A stretch of DNA of 36,206 nucleotides from an uncultured Clostridia bacterium (GCA_947625165.1 CANQNH010000008.1:1-36206), one strand, 5' to 3'. Shown: positions 25,095 through 32,896, numbered from the stretch's first letter. A program made the numbers and translations. Notes: a model not told the origin generated them from the sequence alone.

Positions 25095-25643
25095 ATGAAC
25101 TACGAAAATTTTGTGAAAAGGGATGATGCCTACAAAAAATTTGTCAAACAGAGAAAACTTGTCATCGACAGTGTCCAAAAAGGCAATTTTGCCGATGTGT
25201 TTTCCAATCTTTGCGCGGATGCGCTGGAAGGCGACAGCGTTGCCGAGGATTGTGTTGCATATTTTTTCAATAAAGGCATTTCGAACATTTTGCAGCCAAA
25301 CTATGAATTTTATATGTTTTGGCAGATTTTGGCGGGGGCAAACGGAAACGAGTTTGCGCTTGAAAAAATCGAATTTTTCCTCAACAGCGCGCTTGAACAA
25401 ATTGTTGAGGACACGGAACTCGTTGCAAATGCGATGAGAAAGCAAAAAATGGACGCATCAAACGCCCTTATGGTGATTTCAAATATGCTTTGTGAGGCCA
25501 TCATTGACCATTTGAACTTTGATGCCGTTGACTTTGTGAAGGTCAAGGACGAGCCATCACTTTATTCCACAGAAAAAAACCGACCATTTGTTGACGCACT
25601 CAATGCGGGGCTTGTGGATGTTGTCAATTTTTTGGCTCAATAA
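25095..25643 (+). CDS. Hypothetical helical protein
   Basis: 182 residues. The ATG at 25095 has GAGG at 25086-25089. It is predicted mostly alpha-helical and acidic, with Ala/Leu/Phe periodicity (FADVFSNLCADALEGDSVAEDCVAYFFNKG; LAGANGNEFALEKIEFFLNSALEQI), reminiscent of Sel1/TPR-like helical repeats. I cannot assign a family. There is no signal peptide or membrane segment. It ends 20 nt inside the convergent minus-strand gene. Function unknown. Confidence 0.75.
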   Translation: MNYENFVKRDDAYKKFVKQRKLVIDSVQKGNFADVFSNLCADALEGDSVAEDCVAYFFNKGISNILQPNYEFYMFWQILAGANGNEFALEKIEFFLNSALEQIVEDTELVANAMRKQKMDASNALMVISNMLCEAIIDHLNFDAVDFVKVKDEPSLYSTEKNRPFVDALNAGLVDVVNFLAQ

Positions 25644-26094
25644 GTCTGAAACCTTCTGTTGAAAAACTTTCTGCAAAGATGCCAGAGATTGCCGTCACAA
25701 CAGTGCTGCAAAGTTCAATCTCGCCGCTTTTCACGGAAAGCATCATAAGTTTGATGATAAGCGTGTTTTCAAGCGCCACAAGGCACAAAAAGGCGTTGTT
25801 TTCATCTTCCACACAAGCAAATTTGTGTGGTTTTTTCTTGCCAAATTTTTCTTCCAACATCCTTTGTGAAGAGGAGAGTTTTTCTTGCAAGAGGTCTGAA
25901 CATAGTTGTTTTTCAAGTTTTTTCAAGCACGCATTCATTTTTTCAATCAGCACAAAAATCTCACAAAGAAGCAAAGAAAACTCCTCTTCTTCAAGCCGAA
26001 CAAAAACAAACCCCTTGTTTTTCAACATTTTGGAATAGGCTTTTGCAATTTGCTCAAAGTTTTCTGGCAACAGTTGGTCATCATAATTTTCCAT
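25624..26094 (-). CDS. Hypothetical protein, convergent overlap with neighbour
   Basis: 156 residues from the ATG at 26094 (MENYDDQLLPENFEQ...). This start is chosen because TTGGCA-16-CATATT ends 7 nt before it, matching the leaderless pattern elsewhere in the window. An in-frame ATG at 26193 would add a Phe-rich membrane-like segment translated from a T-run, and has neither SD nor promoter. The protein is Glu/Lys/Leu-rich and helical, with several Cys. Its shape (helical, similar size) recalls the adjoining 25095 product, but I cannot align them by eye. The last 20 nt overlap the 3' end of the plus-strand gene. Coding is probable, function unknown. Confidence 0.6.
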   Translation of the reverse strand: MENYDDQLLPENFEQIAKAYSKMLKNKGFVFVRLEEEEFSLLLCEIFVLIEKMNACLKKLEKQLCSDLLQEKLSSSQRMLEEKFGKKKPHKFACVEDENNAFLCLVALENTLIIKLMMLSVKSGEIELCSTVVTAISGIFAESFSTEGFRLIEPKN

Positions 26095-26101
26095 ATGCTT
26101 C

Positions 26102-26129
26102 AATATGAAAAAAACAAAAAAAATGCCAA
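26102..26129 (-). promoter_or_regulatory. Possible leaderless promoter for the minus-strand gene
   Basis: Minus strand TTGGCA (complement of 26124-26129), 16-nt spacer, CATATT (complement of 26102-26107), 7 nt before the ATG at 26094. The -10 matches consensus at only 4 of 6 bases. Confidence 0.4.
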
Positions 26130-26248
26130 AAAAAACGAAAAAAAGAAAAAAAATGGTTTTTCGAACAAAAAAACAAAACAAAATCAAAGTCATATAAAGA
26201 ACAACCAAAATCAAATAAAAGAAAATTTTGATTTTTGCCAAAAAATTG

Positions 26249-26278
26249 TGGCAAAAAACGATGTGTTCGTGATATAAT
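26249..26278 (+). promoter_or_regulatory. Promoter of the nucleotidyltransferase gene
   Basis: TATAAT (26273-26278) with extended TGA. A weak -35, TGGCAA, is at 26249-26254 with an 18-nt spacer. The start is predicted near 26285, i.e. at the SD, giving a very short leader. Confidence 0.65.
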
Positions 26279-26296
26279 TTTTTCAAGGAGGAGCAA

Positions 26297-27187
26297 ATGG
26301 ATTTGGTTATATTGGCCGCTGGGCTTGGAAGTCGCTTTGGTGGGGACAAACAAATTGAGCCTGTTGATGCAGACGGCAACTTCATTTTGGATTATTCTGT
26401 TTATGATGCAGTCAGGGCAGGATTTGACAGAGTTTTGCTGATAATTCGCAAAGAACACAAACAGATTTTTGAAAAAACAATCGGACAAAGATTGAAAAAG
26501 GTTGTTCCTGTGGAATATGTTTTTCAAGAAATGGATGATGTGCCGAAGGGTGCAAAAGTGCCTGCCAACAGGACAAAACCTTTCGGGACGGCACACGCTT
26601 TGCACTGCTGTCGCAATGTTGTTTCAGACAAGTTTGCAGTGATAAACGCCGATGATTTTTATGGCGCGCAGTCACTGAAAATTCTTGCCGACTTTTTGAA
26701 GAAAAGTGAAGATGGGCAGTTTGTGTCCGCGGGATTTAAAGCAAAAAATGTTTTGTCAAAATCTGGCGCGGTCAAGAGAGGAATTTTTTCGCTCAAAGGC
26801 TCTTTTGCTTGCGGTTTGGTTGAAAGTTTGGTGGAGTGGCGCGGAAAAGAAGTGTTTGCAACACCGCTTGGCAAAGATGAATGGCACAAAATTTTGCCAG
26901 ACACAATGGTTTCAATGAGTTGTTTTGGTTTCAGCAAAAAATTTTTGGAGCAGATTGAAAATGACATTGCAAACTTTTTTGGACAAAGCGAAGAGGTGTT
27001 GACAAGCGCGGAATTTCTTATTCCGGATGAGGTTGAGCGTGCACTTGCTGCGGGAGCAACAATGGAGGTGATTGCAACTCCATCAAAATGGTTTGGAATG
27101 ACCTATCGTGATGAAGTTGACGGCATCAAGCACGAAATTCAAGCACTCAAAGATAAAGGGGAGTATCCACCACACCTTTGGAAATAA
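26297..27187 (+). CDS. Sugar-phosphate nucleotidyltransferase-like protein
   Basis: 296 residues. The ATG at 26297 has a strong AAGGAGG. The N terminus LVILAAGLGSRFGGDKQIEPV is the nucleotide-binding G-x-G-x-R-F-G-G-x-K loop of NTP transferases (GT-A Rossmann fold). FAVINADDFYG carries the metal-binding Asp pair. RTKPFGTAHAL is the conserved substrate-loop segment. Related proteins in Bacillota are annotated only as 'nucleotidyltransferase' and presumably make an NDP-sugar or similar activated precursor for wall or surface polymers. The C-terminal ~80 residues lack the left-handed beta-helix of GlmU/GlgC, so it is a transferase-only form. The substrate cannot be told. It is monocistronic. Confidence 0.88.
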   Translation: MDLVILAAGLGSRFGGDKQIEPVDADGNFILDYSVYDAVRAGFDRVLLIIRKEHKQIFEKTIGQRLKKVVPVEYVFQEMDDVPKGAKVPANRTKPFGTAHALHCCRNVVSDKFAVINADDFYGAQSLKILADFLKKSEDGQFVSAGFKAKNVLSKSGAVKRGIFSLKGSFACGLVESLVEWRGKEVFATPLGKDEWHKILPDTMVSMSCFGFSKKFLEQIENDIANFFGQSEEVLTSAEFLIPDEVERALAAGATMEVIATPSKWFGMTYRDEVDGIKHEIQALKDKGEYPPHLWK

Positions 27188-27236
27188 AATCAAGCCTGAG
27201 TTATATGATGCTAAAATAACCATAGTGACAAATAAC

Positions 27237-27275
27237 AAAAAAAAGAGAGTTTTAATTTTCTCTTTTTTTGTTTTT
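27237..27275. terminator. Symmetrical A/T-rich terminator
   Basis: A-run plus AAGAGA, loop, TCTCTT plus T-run: about a 9-11 bp stem. It serves the nucleotidyltransferase gene on plus and, at a distance of ~160 nt, the P-type ATPase on minus. The rest of 27276-27434 is almost pure A/T (T-rich on plus) with no gene. Confidence 0.75.
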
Positions 27276-27434
27276 TTTCATTTTTTTTATTCAAATTTAA
27301 GCCATTTTTGCATTTTTTCTTGTTTTTTTTAATTTTTTTATTGAATTTTTAATTTTTTATTGATTTTTGCTTAAATTTTTTAATTTTGAGATTTAATTTG
27401 AGAGTATTGTTTTTTACAATTTTTTATTCCCATT

Positions 27435-29519
27435 TCAAACCTTTTTGGTTTCACAAACTTTGCATTTTTTGTTTTTTGTGGGATTGTATCGCAACGCACG
27501 AATGCTGTTTAATATTGCCAAAAGTGTGACGCCAACATCTGCAAACACCGCAACCAGCATCCCCGTGACGCCAAATGACCCAAGTGCCAAAAACACCAAT
27601 TTGACAACAGCGGAAACGCCAATGTTTTCAAGCACAATCCTCTTTGTGAATTTGGAGATTTTGATTGCGCTTATGATTTTGTGTGGATTGTCGTCAACAA
27701 GCACAACATCGCTCGCCTCAATGCTTGCCGGTGCACCATTGATGCCCATACTTATTCCAACATTTGCCAGCGCAAGTGAGGGTGCATCGTTGATGCCGTC
27801 CCCAACATATGCCACTTTCATTTTTTCTTTTTGGTGGCTTTCAAGAAAGGCATATTTGTCCTCTGGCAGCAATTTGCCGACCGCCTCATCAACTCCAACA
27901 CTGTTTGCAACTTTTTCCACAATTGCTGGATTGTCGCCCGAAAGCATAACGGTTTTTATTCCCAATTTTTTGAGGTCTTGACAGGTTTCGATTGCTGTGT
28001 GTTTGAGCGTGTCAGCAAGATGAATTTCTCCGATTTTCTTGTTGTTTTCAAAAACTTCCACCGTTGTTGTGCTCAAATTTTTGGTTTTTCGACCAACAAA
28101 ATAGTCCTTTTCACCAAAGGAAAACTTCACGCCAAGGCCTGCCTCTTCCTTGAAATTTTCAAGTCTTGGCAATCTCTTTTTGTTTGCCGCAACAATGGCA
28201 TTTGCAAGTGGATGGATGGAATATTGTTCTCCAACAGCCGCCAAGAAAAGAATGTCTTTTTCGGTTTTTGTCTTGTCCAAACTTTCCACTTTTTCAACCT
28301 CAAATTTGCCTGTTGTCAGAGTGCCGGTTTTGTCAAAAGCGATGAGATCAAGATTGGCACACGCATCAAGATAGTTTGACCCTTTGATGAGAATGCCGTT
28401 TTTGGATGCGTTGCCCAGCCCGGAAAAATAGGACAGTGGCACGGAAATCGCAAAGGCGCACGGGCAGGAAATGACCAAAAAGATGAGGCCGCGATAGATT
28501 GCTGTGTCAAAATTTTTGGTGACCGCCCAAACAATGCCCCAAACAGAGACTGCAAGCAAGATGATGCCAAGGGTGTACCATTTGGTGATTTTTGAAATGA
28601 AAGTTTCGGTTTTGCTTTTGTTTTCGGTGGCGTTTTCAACGAGGTTCATAATTTTGCTGATTGCGCTGTTTTCATAAAGACTGGTTGTTTTCACAACAAC
28701 AACTGCATCAAGAATGATTGTTCCGGACAGAATTTTGTCACCTTTTTTCAGTTGCACCGGAACACTTTCGCCGGTCAAGTTTTGCATATCTGCCAATGCA
28801 GAGCCTTCCACAATGACGCCATCCAAAGCAACTTTTTCGCCTGCGCGCACCAAAATTTTGCTGCCAACTTTGACGGTGTTTGGCAAGACTTTTTCAGTCG
28901 AGCCGTTTTTCAGCACCAAATTTGCGTATTCAGGTTGCAATTTCGCCAATTTTTCAATGCTTTTGCGGGATTTTTTCACTGCCAAGTTTTCAAAAATCTT
29001 CCCGATGGAATAAAGCGCAATCACCATCAAACCTTCCATATTTTCACTGACGATTGATGCGCCAACAACAGAAATTGTGATGAGCAAGTTTTCGTTTATG
29101 ATGCCCTTGAAAAGCAGGCGAATGGCTTTGAGATAGGTTTTGTATCCAAGCAAAAGCGCGCTGATGACATAAAGTGTCCAAAAGCACCAAGTTGGCATTT
29201 TGACAAAGAAAATCACAAAACCGATGGCAATTCCCAAAAGCAAAAATGAAACATCCAAAATCAACATTTTGTCAAATTTTTCATCTTTTTTCTCGCTTTT
29301 TTGGGCAAAATCTTCGATTTTTGCGTTTGGCTCCAATTCTTTTGTCAGTTTTGTCACTTTTTGCATCGTTTCGTCAACATTTTCGCTCTCAAACGAAAGA
29401 GTGCTTTTGACAAACTCAATATGCACATTTTTTATGCCCTCAATTTTGGCAAGTTCGCCTTCAAGGGTTTTTGCGCAATTTGGGCAGTCAAGCCCCTCAA
29501 TTTTCACTGTTTTTTTCAT
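27435..29519 (-). CDS. cadA: Heavy-metal P1B-type ATPase (Cd/Zn/Pb exporter)
   Basis: 694 residues. It starts at the ATG at 29519 with GGAG upstream, inside the last 23 nt of the repressor gene. The N-terminal HMA domain binds metal through C12-PN-C15. Eight membrane helices are expected. The transport-site motif is C352-P-C354. D396-KTGT is the phosphorylated Asp. HPLANAI is the nucleotide-site HP motif, and GDGINDAP is the hinge. CPC, the single HMA domain and the CadC-like partner fit the Cd/Zn/Pb (P1B-2) class rather than copper. The C terminus ends KKCKVCETKKV, an extra CxxC that may be a regulatory metal site. It exports metal ions with ATP hydrolysis at the membrane and is co-transcribed with its repressor. 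Confidence 0.95.
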   Translation of the reverse strand: MKKTVKIEGLDCPNCAKTLEGELAKIEGIKNVHIEFVKSTLSFESENVDETMQKVTKLTKELEPNAKIEDFAQKSEKKDEKFDKMLILDVSFLLLGIAIGFVIFFVKMPTWCFWTLYVISALLLGYKTYLKAIRLLFKGIINENLLITISVVGASIVSENMEGLMVIALYSIGKIFENLAVKKSRKSIEKLAKLQPEYANLVLKNGSTEKVLPNTVKVGSKILVRAGEKVALDGVIVEGSALADMQNLTGESVPVQLKKGDKILSGTIILDAVVVVKTTSLYENSAISKIMNLVENATENKSKTETFISKITKWYTLGIILLAVSVWGIVWAVTKNFDTAIYRGLIFLVISCPCAFAISVPLSYFSGLGNASKNGILIKGSNYLDACANLDLIAFDKTGTLTTGKFEVEKVESLDKTKTEKDILFLAAVGEQYSIHPLANAIVAANKKRLPRLENFKEEAGLGVKFSFGEKDYFVGRKTKNLSTTTVEVFENNKKIGEIHLADTLKHTAIETCQDLKKLGIKTVMLSGDNPAIVEKVANSVGVDEAVGKLLPEDKYAFLESHQKEKMKVAYVGDGINDAPSLALANVGISMGINGAPASIEASDVVLVDDNPHKIISAIKISKFTKRIVLENIGVSAVVKLVFLALGSFGVTGMLVAVFADVGVTLLAILNSIRALRYNPTKNKKCKVCETKKV

Positions 29520-29883
29520 TTTCTTTCTCCAAAATATGCTCCAAACTTATCTCAAAAACTTTGCAAACGTGGTCATCTGCAAGGGAATATAACACCTCTT
29601 TCCCACTTTTTCGGCATTTGACCAAATCAATTTCGCGCAGATTTTGAAGTTGATGCGAAACTGCCGACTTGGTCATATTCAGCAGCGCGGAAATGTCGCA
29701 CACGCACAGTTCTCCGCAGTCAAGAGCGTTTATGATTTTTATTCTTGTGCTGTCGGAAAGCGCCTTATAAAAGTCCGCCATACCCAGCAAGATTTCTTCG
29801 TCTTGCATTTTCTTTTTCACAGACGAAACATTTTCTTTGTGAATGATGTTGCAGTCACAGTTGACGCACTTACATTTGCCCAT
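29497..29883 (-). CDS. ArsR/SmtB-family metal-responsive repressor (CadC-like)
   Basis: 128 residues. It starts at the ATG at 29883, which has GGAGGG 7 nt upstream (complement of 29891-29896); a TTG five codons earlier lies on the SD itself. It has a winged-helix ArsR fold with the recognition helix SALLNMTKSAVSHQLQNLREIDLV. Metal ligands fit the CadC alpha3N site: C60-V-C62 in ELCVCD plus N-terminal cysteines C4, C6, C9 and C11. Such proteins sense Cd/Pb/Zn; metal binding releases the operator. It overlaps the ATPase gene by 23 nt and is preceded by a promoter carrying two dyads, so autoregulation of the operon is expected. Confidence 0.93.
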   Translation of the reverse strand: MGKCKCVNCDCNIIHKENVSSVKKKMQDEEILLGMADFYKALSDSTRIKIINALDCGELCVCDISALLNMTKSAVSHQLQNLREIDLVKCRKSGKEVLYSLADDHVCKVFEISLEHILEKENEKNSEN

Positions 29884-29914
29884 TTTATGACCCTCCAAAA
29901 ATAGTTTAAGACAA

Positions 29915-29970
29915 GATTGAATATTTATTCAATCGTTATCATTATAGTTGAACAAATATTCAACTGTCAA
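29915..29970 (-). promoter_or_regulatory. Metal-responsive promoter with two operator dyads
   Basis: Minus strand TTGACA (complement of 29965-29970), 18-nt spacer, TATAAT (complement of 29941-29946). Operator 1 fills the spacer: AGTTGAACA-AA-TATTCAACT at 29946-29965, with one mismatch between arms. Operator 2 covers the start site: GATTGAATA-TT-TATTCAATC at 29915-29934, a perfect 9-2-9 dyad. The TGAA...TTCA core matches known ArsR/SmtB/CadC operators. Confidence 0.9.
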
Positions 29971-30133
29971 GAAATTTGAGAAAAAAAATAAATTTTTTAA
30001 AATTAGGCAAAGCGGTGGCGAAGATTTCTTCCAAAAAACCGATAGGCAAGCAACTGGGCAAAACCAAAAAAGCAGGAGATAACCAAAACTCACAAACAAA
30101 TAGAACAGGCGGACGAAGGTTGAAATTTGGGGA

Positions 30134-30162
30134 TTGACAGGGCGGGAAAAGTGAGATATAAT
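30134..30162 (+). promoter_or_regulatory. Consensus promoter giving a leaderless transcript
   Basis: TTGACA (30134-30139), 17-nt spacer, TATAAT (30157-30162), then 6 nt (GTGACT) and the ATG at 30169. No SD is present; the predicted +1 is the A of the ATG. Confidence 0.9.
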
Positions 30163-30168
30163 GTGACT

Positions 30169-31248
30169 ATGGAAACACAAAAACAGGAAATTTTGAAACA
30201 AATTTTGTATAACGCAAAACAAATTTGCAGACGGGGTTCGGTGAAGTTCACATCGTATCGAGAGAGCGACGATGCAACCGAAAATTGTTTCAGTGTCTAT
30301 CTTGCCACAAACGAGAATTGTGCCTATTTTCCCAAAATGACCTCGTTTGAGGACAAAGATGTTTTGAGTGTGACGGGAAGCGGCGACCACGCGTTGAATG
30401 CCGTCTTTTTTGGAGCAAAATCGGTGGAAACCTTTGACATCAACCGACTTGCGTTTCTGTTTTGTGACCTCAAAGAAACCGCGCTTTTGCACCTCACCAG
30501 AAGTGAATTTGTGGATTTTTATGATGAAACAAATTTGTTTCCGCATCAACTTTATGACAAAGTTTCGCCATTTTTAAAAAGCGAAACAAAAGAGTTTTTT
30601 GATGGACTGTTTGAGTATATAAAATTTGCACCAGAGGGAGATTTTTTACGACCATTTTATATGCAAGAGGTTTACACACACTCACAGGGGGTGTGCACGC
30701 AAAAACAGGGGGCAAACGCTGAAAAAGGTTTCAGCAAGACATCTTGCGTCATGAGAAATCTTATTGAAGAGTTTGGCAACACTGCTCAAAACCTCATTAT
30801 CAACAATCCCTACCTTGTCAGTGAAAAAACATACAAAGAAACTCAAAACAGGCTGAAATTGCTCAAACAACCTGTTGGGCACAAGTTTTGCCCCGCACAT
30901 AAAATTGGTGAAGAGTTTGAGCCAAAGGATGTTGTGATTTTGTCCAATGTTTTGCGGTTTTATTTGGATAATTTATATTTTTTCTTTCTATGCGACCAAG
31001 ATGACAATAAGGATTGGGGCAAAGATTTTGTAAAATCGTTGTCAAAGGTGATGAAAGAAGATGCTGTTGCAAGTATGCTTTATGAATATTCATCTATGAC
31101 TTATTGTTCTAGTGAAAAAAAGTTGCGCACAAAGATGGGTGTGAATTTGAATAAAATCACTGTTGACGAGGATGATTTTGGAGCAAAGCAAGCAACGGTT
31201 TGGGTTGCCAGCAAAAGTGATTTGCAGGCTGACAGTCGCGTATTATGA
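30169..31248 (+). CDS. DUF3419-like / SAM-dependent methyltransferase-fold protein
   Basis: 359 residues from the ATG at 30169; earlier in-frame starts fall inside the promoter. The N-terminal part has LATNENCAYFP followed by the Rossmann motif VLSVTGSGDHALNAVFFGAKSVETFDINRLA, where G-S-G-D plus the acidic FDIN end of strand 2 are SAM-binding features. PKDVVILSNVLRFYLDNLYFF resembles motif IV and the following helix. I recognise this arrangement from uncharacterised DUF3419-type proteins of Bacillota; the reaction is unknown. Residues near 172-190 (THSQGVCTQKQGANAE) look like an inserted loop coded by unusually G-rich DNA. It is monocistronic and leaderless, with a terminator downstream. Confidence 0.78.
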   Translation: METQKQEILKQILYNAKQICRRGSVKFTSYRESDDATENCFSVYLATNENCAYFPKMTSFEDKDVLSVTGSGDHALNAVFFGAKSVETFDINRLAFLFCDLKETALLHLTRSEFVDFYDETNLFPHQLYDKVSPFLKSETKEFFDGLFEYIKFAPEGDFLRPFYMQEVYTHSQGVCTQKQGANAEKGFSKTSCVMRNLIEEFGNTAQNLIINNPYLVSEKTYKETQNRLKLLKQPVGHKFCPAHKIGEEFEPKDVVILSNVLRFYLDNLYFFFLCDQDDNKDWGKDFVKSLSKVMKEDAVASMLYEYSSMTYCSSEKKLRTKMGVNLNKITVDEDDFGAKQATVWVASKSDLQADSRVL

Positions 31249-31254
31249 AAAAGG

Positions 31255-31280
31255 CAAGTCGAATTTGACTTGTTTTTTTA
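31255..31280 (+). terminator. Intrinsic terminator
   Basis: CAAGTC (31255-31260), loop GAATTT, GACTTG (31267-31272), then seven T. It begins 6 nt past the stop of the methyltransferase-like gene. Confidence 0.8.
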
Positions 31281-31372
31281 GAGTTTTTGTTGATTGTTAT
31301 TGTTCTTTTGCGATTTTTTCTTATTTCTTCACAATTCATTTGCTGCTTAGTCAAAAAAGTGCTTTTGCAAAA

Positions 31373-31402
31373 TTGATAAAACTTTTCAAATTGTGTTATA
31401 CT
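31373..31402 (+). promoter_or_regulatory. Promoter of the Y-polymerase gene, leaderless
   Basis: TTGATA (31373-31378), 18-nt spacer, TATACT (31397-31402) with extended TGT. It ends 7 nt before the ATG at 31410. No SD is present. No CGAAC-N4-GTTCG LexA box is visible here. Confidence 0.8.
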
Positions 31403-31409
31403 GACACTG

Positions 31410-32675
31410 ATGGACAAGCAGAGAGTGTTTTTTGTGATTGATATGAAGTCCTTTTTCGCATCGGTGGAGTGTGCGGAAAGGGGGCTTGACGCGATGACCA
31501 CAAAACTTGTTGTTGCAGACGAAAGCCGAACAGAAAAAACAATCTGTTTGGCGGTTTCGCCAGCACTGAAAGCGCTTGGCATCAGAAATCGCTGCCGACT
31601 TTTTGAAATTCCAAAAGACCTTGATTTTCTTATTGCACCGCCGCGAATGAAAAAATACATCGAGTATGCCGCTGAAATTTATGGGATTTATCTTCAATAC
31701 ATCGACAAAAACGACATTCACACCTATTCCATTGACGAGTGTTTTTTGGATGTGACGGACTATTTGAAACTTTACGGCCTGCGTGCAAAAGAGTTCGCGC
31801 AAAAACTTATGGGCGAGATTGATGCCAAACTGCACATTCCGTCCACTGCGGGAATTGGCACAAATATGTATTTGGCGAAAATTGCCCTTGACATCACTGC
31901 AAAACACGCCAAAGACCGAATTGGCTGGCTTGATGAGGAGAAGTTTGTCAGAACCCTGTGGAAACATCAACCCATCACTGATTTTTGGGGAATTTCCACC
32001 GGCATCGCAACGCGGCTGGCAAAATTTGGCATTTTTGATATGGAAGGAATTGCCAAGGCAGACGAGGATTTGTTGTATGACGAATTTGGCGTCAACGCCG
32101 AACTTCTGATTGACCACGCACGCGGCAAAGAAAGTTGCCTTATGAGCGACATAAAAAACTATAAGGCCAAAGGGCATTCAATTTCTTCTTCGCAGATTTT
32201 GCCGAGGGACTATAACTTCAAAGACGCAAAACTTGTGATGGATGAAATGGTGCAGACGGGATGCTATGAGATGTTTCGGCAGGGCTATGTGACCGACCAT
32301 ATCCACTTGTTTGTGGGCTATGGTGACGAAAAAAAGGGCGGGGCAAAGGATATGCGCCGAATGAACGTTGTGACCAACCTTTTTTCAATCATCGGCAAAG
32401 TGGCTGACGAGATGTTTGACAAGTTTGTGGACAAGTCCAGACCGATAAGGCGTGTGGGCTATGCGTTTGACCTTTTGCCCGAGGCGTGTGAGCAATATGA
32501 TATGTTTGTTGACCCAGAGCAAATTGAAAAGGAAAAGCGGTTGGTGTGGAGCATTTTGGATTTGCAAGACAAATATGGCAAAAATTCCGTTTTGAAGGCG
32601 GCAGATTTTGAAAAGAACGCCACGATAATTCAGCGAAACAACACAATTGGAGGGCACAGCAGTGGAGAGACCTAA
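31410..32675 (+). CDS. Y-family translesion DNA polymerase (DinB/UmuC-like)
   Basis: 421 residues. The catalytic carboxylates are D11 in FFVIDMKSFFASVEC and D109-E110 in YSIDECFLDVTDY. F15-F16 hold the steric-gate position. The palm/fingers (1-~190), thumb with helix-hairpin-helix (DFWGISTGIATRLAKFGI) and little-finger domain (about 245-360) follow in the usual order. This is the Gram-positive UvrX/YqjW-like branch that pairs with YolD-like proteins, and a YolD-like gene indeed overlaps its 3' end. It copies past DNA lesions. The C-terminal ~50 residues (KNATIIQRNNTIGGH) are low in conservation. The message has no SD and should be leaderless. Confidence 0.93.
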   Translation: MDKQRVFFVIDMKSFFASVECAERGLDAMTTKLVVADESRTEKTICLAVSPALKALGIRNRCRLFEIPKDLDFLIAPPRMKKYIEYAAEIYGIYLQYIDKNDIHTYSIDECFLDVTDYLKLYGLRAKEFAQKLMGEIDAKLHIPSTAGIGTNMYLAKIALDITAKHAKDRIGWLDEEKFVRTLWKHQPITDFWGISTGIATRLAKFGIFDMEGIAKADEDLLYDEFGVNAELLIDHARGKESCLMSDIKNYKAKGHSISSSQILPRDYNFKDAKLVMDEMVQTGCYEMFRQGYVTDHIHLFVGYGDEKKGGAKDMRRMNVVTNLFSIIGKVADEMFDKFVDKSRPIRRVGYAFDLLPEACEQYDMFVDPEQIEKEKRLVWSILDLQDKYGKNSVLKAADFEKNATIIQRNNTIGGHSSGET

Positions 32676-32829
32676 GATGTCACGCGAGGACAGGGCAAAG
32701 CAGTTTGCACCATTCAACGCACTCAAAGGTTTGCAGGAGGCGTTGCGAAGAAAGGAATATGAGCACGAATGTGATGTGAAAAACAACATTCAGTCCAAAA
32801 TTGCCCACAAAGATGACAGTCCGAAGTGA
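32662..32829 (+). CDS. YolD-like small protein
   Basis: 55 residues. GTG 32662 is preferred because GGAGGG (32648-32653) lies 8 nt upstream and the product then starts VERPKMSREDRAKQFAPFNALKGLQEALRRKE, which fits the family's N terminus. The ATG at 32677 with GGAGAG is an alternative. The gene overlaps the polymerase end by 14 nt. YolD-like proteins nearly always accompany UmuC/DinB-type polymerases in Bacillota and may act as UmuD-like accessory factors; the mechanism is unproven. Confidence 0.85.
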   Translation: MERPKMSREDRAKQFAPFNALKGLQEALRRKEYEHECDVKNNIQSKIAHKDDSPK

Positions 32830-32849
32830 AAAAAAGATTTGTCAAAAGT

Positions 32850-32879
32850 TTGCAAAACAAAGAATGTGTGTGCTAGAAT
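32850..32879 (+). promoter_or_regulatory. Promoter of the DUF4422 gene
   Basis: TTGCAA (32850-32855), 18-nt spacer, TAGAAT (32874-32879) with extended TGC. The start is predicted near 32886, giving an ~11-nt leader. Confidence 0.65.
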
Positions 32880-32896
32880 GAAAAAGAGGACTGTGT

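Noticed and set aside
26094-26385. N-terminal extension of the minus-strand hypothetical (Phe-rich membrane-like segments)
   Set aside because: It is translated from T-runs and crosses the neighbour's promoter and start; a promoter-like element places the start at 26094.
29929-30549. 206-codon minus-strand frame across the metal promoter
   Set aside because: It runs through the operators and the consensus promoter of the 30169 gene and is Phe/Ser-rich shadow sequence.
31281-31409. LexA (SOS) box upstream of the Y-polymerase
   Set aside because: No CGAAC-N4-GTTCG-like dyad is present near the promoter.
31386-32177. 263-codon minus-strand frame opposite the Y-polymerase
   Set aside because: Antisense shadow; the polymerase motifs are on plus and no promoter or SD supports the minus frame.
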